A DNA stretch of 64,000 bases, from the NCBI GenBank assembly GCA_028023455.1, contig JAQFVV010012574.1, forward strand, positions 2,256,959 through 2,320,958, written 5' to 3'. Positions 55,656 through 64,000 of this stretch are shown here, one piece after another. The DNA is from Epiperipatus broadwayi (Eukaryota; Onychophora; Udeonychophora; Euonychophora; Peripatidae). The first letter of the stretch is position 1; each line of letters opens with the position of its first letter. Made by a program: the position numbers and the translations under genes. The notes under the pieces were generated by a model. It was not told the origin of the DNA. It did no database searches and saw only the letters and a list, made by a program, of their open reading frames with translations.

Positions 55656-56061
55656 AAAAAATATCCACTACTGATAATAAAATTGTTACAACTAAAGCTG
55701 TGTGATAAGCCCACATCTATGGAAGTAGTCAGTGGTAGTGATGAATCTTTAATATCAGTCTGCAATTGGGATACTGTTACATTCAAGTGTAATAAAACTC
55801 CAAATTAGAGAAAACTTATTTCAGAGCACTAGACATAGATGGCAATGCAGTCAAAATTAAAGGTGTTGTTCAGATCCCTGTAAGCCAAATGGATAAAAAA
55901 ATAATAGAGTTACCATTATACATAGTCTATGCTCCCATCATTGGGCATCAATGGCTTAAAAAATTGGGAATTATACTTACAATTGTAAAAAAGTCGAATT
56001 GGAAAATGAAATGTGAATCAAATTTCCTAACTTATTTAGTGGAGAACCTGGGATTATTAAA

Positions 56062-57330
56062 ATGATCCTAGTATTGATAGAGTTATGCTCAGACATGCTC
56101 CCTATAATATGTAAGCCATGGAAAGTTCAATTCATGCATACACAGAAAGTCAAGAAAGAAATCGACAACTTAGTTAAGAAAGGGGTATTACAATCAACTG
56201 AGAATTCTGATTGGGCTACACCATTGGTAATTATTACTAAACCCAACAGACAGATTCAGTTGTGTGGTGATTATAGGGCATCAGTAAACAATGCAATCAG
56301 TGCCAGGGAAATAATAGTGTCACTCCAGAGATAAAAAATGTTCATTAAATTAGATCTTAAGGCCGCTTTCCATCAAATACCAGTTAATGATCAGACAGTT
56401 GAAATATTAACCCTTACCACCCACATAGGGTTATTTAAATGCAGAAGTCAGCTGTTTGTAATAACATCACCCCTTAGTGTCATTTTAGTCAAAAATTGAA
56501 GCTCTATGAAATGGATTGGAGGGCATTATTCCCTATTTTGATGACATTCTTATCACAGCTAAGATGAAAGATGAACTTAGAATGTGTCTACAGAAAGTCT
56601 TCAAAAAAAAAAAACTGGATGAAATTCGGACTAAACTTAACACCCAAAAATGCATATGGAAAGTGCGAAAAAAAAATTTAAATAAAAATTAAAAAAAAAC
56701 CTCCCCCCCCCCCAAAAAAAGGTGGCAGAAGCACAGTGACTGAGCAATGTGAAAAAACTGCAAGCCTTCCTAGGCCTAGTTAACTACTTCAAAAATTTCT
56801 TAAAGGGAAAAGACCATGTAGCCAGACCATTATATGATCTTCTCAAAAAGAATCAGAAATGGAAGTGGGAAAGAACAAGAAAAAGCTTTTCTATGCACAA
56901 AATTGCTACTTGCTTTAAAGAATTGGAAATAATACTGACCATGGACACATCAGAATTTGATGTTGGAACTGTATTGTGTCACCCAGCTCAGGAAGGTGAA
57001 TGACCCATTGTTTATGCCTTGCATACATTAACCTAAGCAGAGAAAAACTATAGTCAGTTGGACAAGGAGGCCCTGGTGATTTTATTTGGCATCAAAAAGT
57101 TCCATCAATATCTATACAACCCCAGATTTATGATAATAACAGATCACAAATCCCTATTAGGAATATTGGGAGTTAAACAAATCCCTGAACATTTGAGTCC
57201 TCATTTGTTGCATTGGCTAAACATATTGGCAGGGTATGATTATACATTGATATATAAAAAAGGAAAACAAATAGGGCATGCTGATGCTTTATCATGCATG
57301 CCTGAAAAAAAAAAAAGATAAAAAAAAGAG
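56062..57330 (+). pseudogene. pol pseudogene: reverse transcriptase and RNase H
   Basis: RT start: KKEIDNLVKKGVLQSTENSD with WATPLVIITKPN and CGDYRASVN (56,150-56,290), then FIKLDLKAAFHQIP (56,342), YFDDILITA with the catalytic Asp pair (56,534), then KKLQAFLGLVNYFKNFLKG (56,750). RNase H: DTSEFDVGTVL (56,944), NYSQLDKEALVILFGIKKF (57,050), TDHKSLLGIL (57,140), GKQIGHADALS (57,265). Four or more frameshifts or stops, with decayed protease sequence upstream (55,700-56,060). Similar in style to K02A2.6-like gypsy polyproteins. Confidence 0.85.
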
Positions 57331-57519
57331 AGAAATTAATTACATCGATGCCTGGAAGAGTCAAACCCTCAACAGCACAACAGTGTCTGCATGGACATCT
57401 GAAGACAATGGCTACAAGTGGATGGTAAAGCAGATCAGTGATGGATGGCTGAAAAATGACCTATTTTCCTGCATAAAGAATTATGGAATGTGTAGGAGGA
57501 GCTAACTGTATACAAGGGA

Positions 57520-58499
57520 TGCATTCTGAGGGTGATTGAGTTCTTATCCCACTAAAAGGAAGGAATCAAATCCTGAAGTTGTTACATGAGGGCCATCCAG
57601 GCATCATTAGGGCAAAAGCATTAGCTCATAGTTATGTCTGGTGGCCCAGCATTAATAATGATATTGAAAAAAATATTAAAAAATGCAAAAATTGCCAAAA
57701 ATGCACTAATGTGCCTCCAGAAAAGTTTGATCTATGGCCTAAAGCAGAAACACCATGGAAATGTATACACATCGACCACTGCAGCCCATTCAAAGGTCAT
57801 CTGTTTTTAATAGTGGTCAATACATTTTCAGACATGAGGTTGGACTGAATATTAAATAGTCAATAGAACCAATACAGACATGACACTTAGCAAGCTATAT
57901 GAAATTTTTGCACATCACGTTTTTCTGGAAATGCTTGTATCTGATAATGGAACTGGTTTTACTTCAAAAAATTTGAAGAAGCCATGAAAGAATGGGGGAC
58001 TAAACAAACACATATCCCTCTTACCATCAATCTAACAGTTTAGCTGAGAAGGCATTACAAATCCTAAAGTTGTCCATCAATAAATTGGGAAAAAGTTAAA
58101 ATACACAAAGCAAGGCTGATTGCACTCCTTCATAATCACATGACCCCTAGTGCCAAATCTGGAAAATCATTAGCTGAAGTGTATCTAGGCAGAAAGTTAA
58201 GCACAAAATTAACAAACATTGTGCCAATCATGGATAAAGATAATCAGAAAGCCAATGCCTATAAAGTTTACAAATTTAAACCACAGGAAAAAGTGTGGGT
58301 AAAAAATAACACTAACAAGTTTTGGTCACAGGCAGAAATCATACATCATCTATCAAAACAAGTAATTACAGTTCGAATAAAGAATGGAGTATTACTTTGC
58401 AAGCATATCAACCAGCTGTGTGAAGATGAGAGTGAGATAATACCTGACCTACTCAAAGCAATGGATACTGATGACAAACAGCAAAGAGAGATAACATAG
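57520..58499 (+). pseudogene. pol pseudogene: integrase
   Basis: HHCC zinc finger: LLHEGHPGIIRAKALAHSYV and CKNCQKC (57,579-57,710). Catalytic core: HIDHCSPFKGHLFLIVV (first Asp, 57,770), LVSDNGTGFTS (second Asp, 57,935); the third acidic residue region is frameshifted (SLAEKALQIL-like). A C-terminal open stretch at 58,140-58,499 (119 codons) has PQEKVWVKNN and RIKNGVLLCKHINQL, like the basic GPY/chromodomain-less tail. It would insert cDNA into the genome; inactive here. Confidence 0.82.
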
Positions 58500-58619
58500 G
58501 TGAAGTGGAGCAGAAACAACAACTGCAGGCTAAAAGGAAAATAAAGAGACCCATGTATCTTAAGGACTAAGTATGAAGTTCAGAAATTAAAAACTAATCT
58601 ATAAACTTGGGGCAAATAA

Positions 58620-59289
58620 TGATATGTATGTGTATATTTTAAATGCACATACATGTATAAAATAACTGTAAAAACTTATAGAGAAAAAAGTAATAAGTTA
58701 AAAATTATTACAGAACTTGAAAAGATTTATTCTTTTAAAGTAGAAATTAAAAATTATAGTCTTTAGATTAGAAAAAGATTATTTTCTAAAATGAACAATA
58801 GACTAATTAATAAGAATAGAATGGCATTATTCAAATGAAACGAATTAAGGAATTCGACTTAAGATTCCTTTTTTAGATAACGACAATCTACAAATAACTA
58901 ATTAATTAAAAAGGTAGAAAGATAATACTAAAATTCCAATGGAATATGAAAAGGAAAAATCACCTGATTAGATGGGCAGAGAACTAACCAATCATTTTCA
59001 GGGATTCAGAGACAATGAACTGCCTTTAGTACTAATTGGAAGAAGAGGGATACTGACTTCAGGTACAGAGAGCTGACCTCTGAATATGAGAACAGCATAG
59101 GACTTTTAAAGGTTGTATTGATCTTAATTATTATTTGTATATGCCTTTGGGCCTTATAATGTAAATAAATTGTATATACGTTATTAGTTAAAAGCTTTAA
59201 GGAATCGTATATTAAAAATTATCTTAATATTAACCGTTAGTCATTATTGGCACTCATGGAAGTGCATTCTATAATAGCTAGACATAGCA
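58620..59289 (+). repeat. 3' LTR of the gypsy-type element (670 bp)
   Basis: Begins TGATATGTATG after a purine-rich ACTTGGGGCAAATAA tract (possible polypurine primer) and ends GACATAGCA. Shorter than the 5' LTR because of deletions around 59,050-59,100. Confidence 0.9.
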
Positions 59290-59437
59290 GTATGTAACGT
59301 GTCATTTTAAGTGGTATTATTCTCCTTTTTTTAAGCATTTCCAGTCTAACAAATAGTAGACTAGGCTCATAAATACTGAATTTAATGTGGCACTGTTATT
59401 AATTAGGCTACTCTGCCATTTCTTCTGCTCAATATCT

Positions 59438-60110
59438 TTATCTTCTTCCAATAAAACTTATATTTATAGGTCCATGCATGGCTTGTTGCTTTAGACACAT
59501 TTGTTTTTCTTTTCTAATTATTACTTCATGCTTTTTTAATTCTTTTTCAATGTTTTTTCTAATTATTACTTCATGCTTTTTTAGTTGTTCTCCAGTTTGT
59601 TGGATGGCTTCACTGCTGTATGTCCTTACACATTTATATGACATTTCATAGATGCAGTCTTTGTTTCTGAGCATTTCAACTTTGGGTGTTATGAAGATTA
59701 GCATTTTCTGTAGTGTGCTATGGCTTTGGAAAGTTGCTTTGATGTTATATTGATTGCAGAATTTCTTTAGATTATTTTCTATCCATTATATATAGATGCA
59801 CAACAGCATTTCTTTAGATATCTTCTATCCCTGTTATATATAGATGCACAATAATGCCTGTAATTTTTTTCCAAAGCCATAGTACTCCCAAAGAATTCTA
59901 CGTCTACAAAATCTAAACTTGAAATTCTCAATAACTAAACCTGCATCTAGGAAATATCACATGCATGTGGAAGAACATATATCAGTTAAATCATCTTCCA
60001 CGGTGGAAAAAATTAGAGTACAAAGATTAAAAGGAAATGAAGCAGATGTGTCTATGGCCATGCATGTATTAATCAACAAAGATGACAAGCCTGTAGCTAT
60101 AGGGTGAGAG
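59438..60110. mobile_element. Penelope-like element 3: head-to-head GIY-YIG relics
   Basis: On the minus strand (59,870 to 59,438): CNQYNIKATFQSHSTL, PKVEMLRNKDCIYEMSYKC (GIY part), RTYSSEA (decayed YIG) and a lysine-rich tail with a duplicated LKKHEVIIRK. On the plus strand from about 59,870: a second, inverted copy of the same domain with FSITKPASRKYHMHVEEHIS aligned to the MLRNKDCIYEM...RTYSSEA part. Both are broken. This is the inverted layout seen at PLE 1 and 2. Confidence 0.6.
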
Positions 60111-60269
60111 AAAACCCCATTCTTCCTTTGAAACTTATAGACTTCTATAAAAAAATTAAATATTTGCTGGAGCTAATAGATTTTTTTTGCAGCAATGAAT
60201 TTTTATTAGAATCTTTTAATTCTGATAAATAAATCAGTAAATATATATAATTTCTTACACTGTAACTCC
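60111..60269. other. Spacer
   Basis: AT-rich; nothing supportable. Confidence 0.4.
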
Positions 60270-61150
60270 AAAATCAAGATTTTTATTCTAAGACTATAAT
60301 CAAAGATTTATTTTTTATTTCAATTTTAAATGATACCAAAATAATTTAAAGTTGAAAATAAAATCCTGAGTATTAAATCAATCTTGTTTACAATATAGGT
60401 TTTGTTTATCCATCCACTATTTTGTATTTAGGAAACTAAGTAACCTACTAAAATTATTGTGTCACATTGCATTGCCAGTGATTTATAAAAAATGAACCAA
60501 ATCTGAAGCAATTATATTGAATATTAATATATGAAATCTAAATTTAAATTTTTTATTCTATATCTACTATGATTTAGTTTTTAGCATTAAGAATGTAACC
60601 AAAAATTTATTTTTATCTTATTTTTAAATGCTAAAATACATTTAAGGTTGAAAGTAAAATCAAATATTAAATCAACCATGTTTGCAATATAGTTTTGTTC
60701 AACTGCCCACTGATCTATACTTAAGAAATTAAATAACCTATCTAAAATACTTTAGTGTCATATTGTATTGCCAGTGATTTTAAAGAAATGTTCCAAATTT
60801 GAAGCAATTATGTTGAAAATTAATATATCACCTCAATTTTAAAATTTTATTTTAAATCCAATAAAAGCATTTAATTAAAACTATATAATATATCACCCCC
60901 CCTTCATGCATAACTGAAAGCTTTAATTTTTAATAACTTATTTTAAATTTGATATCAAAATATTTCAAATTTAATCTGCCCAATAAGAAACAAAGTAAGT
61001 TACCCAAAACATTTTAGGGTCATGTTGCATCATCAATGATTTATGTCTAATATATCAAATTTCAACAAATTCTAATGTATTTAATTATATCAAATCTTGG
61101 TATTTCAAATTTCATTCTAACTTAATAAAAGTATTTATAAACAAACAAAC
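60270..61150. repeat. Three diverged tandem units of ~265-296 bp
   Basis: Landmarks such as ATTAAATCAA (60,372 and 60,666), TTGCCAGTGATTT (60,473 and 60,769) and TCAATGATTT (61,033) recur in the same order. Units 1 and 2 are clearly similar; unit 3 is weaker. Could be a short minisatellite block or triplication of an old element. Confidence 0.7.
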
Positions 61151-62147
61151 AGAGATTGCAACTTAAATAAAAGCATTTAATAATAATAATAATAAATTAA
61201 TCTTAAAATAAATATTTTTAATAATGTTAACTATCACAATTTGTTTGTTGTGGGTACTACACATAGTTTGGTTTATGCTGTCTAGTTATTACCTGCAGCA
61301 AAAAGTGACAGATGCAATTCATGACTATCATTATGTCTGCAATTAGTTCAGAAAATTATATAACAAAAAATATGTTTGTGGGTTATCATTATTATAGTTG
61401 TATTATGAACATTGAATATATATATATAAAACTTTAAACATTCTACTTTACTGTATTACTTTAATCATATAATGACATCTATAAAAACAGATTATTACAG
61501 TTCAATTATAAGTGATATATTTTTTGCAAAACTCATTTGAATATATATATATATATATATCAGGTGGAAATACCAATAATTTGAATTTCTAATGATTATT
61601 AATCATCATTTTTAACCCAGATATAAACTTTAAACTTAATTCAAGATTAAAATAATTAATTCTTAAATGCAAGTATAATTTTAGACTTATAATCTAAATG
61701 GTAATAAAATATATGTTGCTAAATAAATTAAAAAAACAATTAATTGTTCACTTTTATATTACATTAATAACATTATTTACAAGATATATAATAAAAGTAA
61801 AATTAAATTGTGTTCAATAATCAAAAGAGCAATGCATATCATCAATGATATTTTTTTTGTTTTACAATTAGTGCATCACCACTCATCAAACTAAGATTCA
61901 CTACTCTGATTTATTCACACACACAATAATGGCTAGATATGCATTAATTAATCAATATTGGATTGTTAGGGCAATTGAGTATGAATCAAATATATTTACA
62001 AAAAAGTTCTATACTGATTTTACATGGCCTTATTTTAAGTCCCAAATTGACATAGTGAGATAATCATTATACTCATCTTATTCAAAAACAAGAGCGAGTG
62101 AGAGAGAAAACTTTTAATTATTGCATATTTAATTTTTTGTTAAAAAG
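61151..62147. other. AT-rich stretch without recognisable genes
   Basis: AT dinucleotide run near 61,545-61,560; nothing else supportable. Confidence 0.4.
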
Positions 62148-62381
62148 ATGAAATTGAGACATTTCCAAAATATTTCTGATGAACTGTCAAAAAATAGATT
62201 TCATAAAGACAAATATTATGAGGACATAATTCTTCACTTCAAATTTGAGAAACATTGTCAAGGATTTACTAGATTAGTGCCACAAATTATATTCATGAGT
62301 TATCTGCTTGGAAACTTTGATGTGAGAGAAATGATTGAAAAAATAAATAATAGATGTTCTTTATCTGTGAAGAAAAATTAA
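62148..62381 (+). other. Unrecognised 77-codon open frame
   Basis: Lysine- and phenylalanine-rich, no signal peptide or domain I recognise. Length is only modestly unusual for this composition. It may be chance or an element fragment. Confidence 0.15.
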
Positions 62382-63030
62382 TATAATTAGTCAAAATCTT
62401 GTTTCTATATCATGAAAAATCACTTAGAATCCTGTGCAGTTAGTAATTATTTACCCAAATATTCAAGATTAGCAGGTAGTGTGCAATGCAAATATTCAAA
62501 AAGCTAATAAATTTTCATGTGATGTCTTGGAATGTGTACTTTATACTGATTTTTTGTTGTATATTGAAGTTTTTGATAATAAATTAAGGTACTCTTTTGA
62601 TAGCCAGGCACGGCTGCCTGATGCCGTTGTTTATGTGTAAAAACACATAAAAATGGTGTTTACCCATCCATATTTATGGCTAATATGACACTTTTGTTGT
62701 ATTAGCCATTTTAGACCACTTGATGGCATTGCACAGTAATATTATGGCCTATTTTGTGCTTTGCGATACTTTATGCAAATTTGCACAATTCATAGTTGAA
62801 CTATTGTATCATGTTACGGTGTTTGTATTTTAAGTGGACATAATTTTTTAAATGTCGGATACATAGTATTTTAATTTCTACTTAAATCACACAGACTGAA
62901 TATCTAAGAATTGCCACACTATCACCACCCTTCCATACACAATTTGAAATGTGGAAAATATAAGGGTAGGATTTCCCAGATCTAACATGGAAAGTTACAT
63001 TTTTGCGAGTAAATGTATGATAAAAATAAA
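62382..63030. other. Upstream region of the Merlin fragment
   Basis: Less AT-rich from about 62,600 (CCAGGCACGGCTGCCTGATG, a short inverted sequence), consistent with the 5' part of a DNA transposon, but I could not identify a terminal inverted repeat. Confidence 0.35.
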
Positions 63031-63296
63031 ATGGCTGAAAAAAACAATCAGCTTTTTAAATTGTGCCAGTTTCCAACCAAGATGCTGCTGCTATGGCATT
63101 TTTACAGAATAATAATATTCTCCCAAATGACGAGCGATGTGGCTGCGGTGAAAAAATGAATCTGTACATGTGTAAACGTACGTGGCAATTCCAATGTCAG
63201 TCACATTCATGTAATCGAAGGTGTTTAATTCGAAACAACACTTGGTTGCAAAGCTCCAGAATGTTTCTGAAAGTGGTTCATCTGTTATTATGCTAA
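63031..63296 (+). pseudogene. Merlin (IS1016/ISXO2-like) transposase, N-terminal fragment
   Basis: Starts MAEKNNQLFKL at 63,031; after a frameshift near 63,060 it continues SNQDAAAMAFLQNNNILPN, then CGCGEKMNLYMCKRTWQFQC and RNNTWLQSSRMFL before a stop. The layout (helix ending in a long LxFLxxxxLLP segment, a C-x-C...C zinc ribbon and RxNTWxxxSRxxL) is the N-terminal DNA-binding part of Merlin/ISXO2-type transposases. The DDE catalytic domain that should follow is absent and replaced by A-rich repeats. Non-functional. Confidence 0.75.
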
Positions 63297-63299
63297 AAG

Positions 63300-63790
63300 A
63301 AAAAGATTTGTTTTCCAGAAATTAATAAATAAAAAGACAACAAAAGTTAATTTTTGTTTAGAAGAAGAAAAAAAAAAACCAAAAAAAAAAAAAAAGAACA
63401 AGCAAGTCTTGAAAAAAAAGAAGGTGTGATTGGTTTTAAATTTTGTTTTGAAAAAAAAAAAAAAAAGTAGAACAAGATTTTATTGAAAAAAAAAAATTAA
63501 TACAAATACTCAAAATTAAAAAGTTTTTTTTTTAAAATAACATAAAAAAATTTAAAGACGTAGTAGAAAAATAAAAGTCTTGGAAATAAAAAAAAGATGT
63601 GGTTGTTTTTATTTTTTGTTTTAACAAACTAAAAAAATTAGAATAAGATTTTATTAAAAAACCAAAAAAAAAGTAGAACAAGATTTTATTTAAAAAAGAA
63701 ATTAAAAAATTACAAAAAAAAAAAAGATTATTTTTATTTTTGTTTAGTTTTGTTAATAAAATAAAAGTCTTGGTCAGGTAACGTTACATT
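63300..63790. repeat. A-rich low-complexity tandem region
   Basis: Long A runs with imperfect ~170-190-bp repeats: AAGTCTTG at 63,404, 63,575 and 63,763, and GTAGAACAAGATTTTATT at 63,466 and 63,675. Origin unknown; may be slippage-expanded transposon sequence. Confidence 0.7.
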
Positions 63791-64000
63791 TGAATGTTTT
63801 CGTGCCTGTCTATCAAAAAAGTATCTAAATTAATATTATTTGTAATTATTATTAGACTGTAATATATAGATGGTGACTTAGATAAAATTACAAATGGCCT
63901 TTGCTCTGCAAAATTCTCCCATTCTTGCTCTAGACAGTATAGTAAACAATAATCTAACTCTAGTGTTATATTCTTTCATATGTCACATACTTTTTTTATA

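Larger units (their letters stand above)
54799..58619 (+). mobile_element. Internal region of a degenerate Ty3/gypsy-type LTR retrotransposon
   Basis: The order gag - protease remnant - RT - RNase H - integrase on the plus strand identifies Ty3/gypsy type (integrase last). No envelope-like gene is visible between the integrase and the 3' LTR. Homopolymer-rich bases at 56,600-56,720 interrupt pol and may be partly an assembly error. Confidence 0.88.

Overview
This window looks like intergenic or intronic DNA of an AT-rich invertebrate animal (roughly 70% A+T or more by eye). I found no convincing host gene. Every recognisable coding stretch is a mobile-element protein or a decayed piece of one. 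The mix is typical of metazoans: Penelope-like elements (PLEs) with GIY-YIG endonucleases, an RTE-like LINE, a second decayed LINE family, a Ty3/gypsy-type LTR element, hAT and Merlin DNA transposons and short tRNA-derived SINEs. I cannot place the phylum.

Layout. 0-5 kb: three short tRNA-like SINEs, each with a clear target-site duplication, plus foldback fragments. 5.6-10.5 kb: a decayed LINE in three pieces, split by an uncharacterised 2.4-kb stretch and by a hAT relic. 12-23 kb: a hAT MITE, several foldback elements with 11-14 bp duplications, and LINE debris. 24.8-28.9 kb: another LINE relic, then the best-preserved PLE (501-codon ORF inside about 225-bp inverted repeats), then a hammerhead ribozyme. 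30.5-36 kb: a 3.3-kb RTE-like LINE interrupted by a 2.1-kb insertion flanked by TTAA. 37.6-49.2 kb: a second hAT MITE, a 0.5-kb GATA microsatellite between inverted hammerhead repeats, a LINE 3' fragment with a zinc-knuckle tail, a 1.2-kb foldback with hammerheads in both arms, and more hammerhead repeats. 49.2-52.9 kb: LINE and PLE relics. 54.1-59.3 kb: a degenerate LTR retrotransposon with both LTRs. 59.4-60.1 kb: head-to-head PLE endonuclease relics. 60.3-61.2 kb: three diverged ~290-bp tandem units. 63.0-63.3 kb: the N-terminal part of a Merlin transposase.

The most interesting content is a dense, heterogeneous set of type I hammerhead ribozyme motifs. Four copies keep both core strands (CUGAUGA and GAAA), a closed stem II and a minimal stem III. 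Others keep the fold but carry a core substitution, most often G12 to A. They sit in foldback repeats with long target-site duplications and in inverted end repeats of PLEs. This fits the known link between hammerheads and PLE/retrozyme-like retroelements. One PLE relic also has a tRNA-like segment with A and B boxes in the same inverted end. All hammerhead calls come from base pairing done by eye and have no experimental support here.
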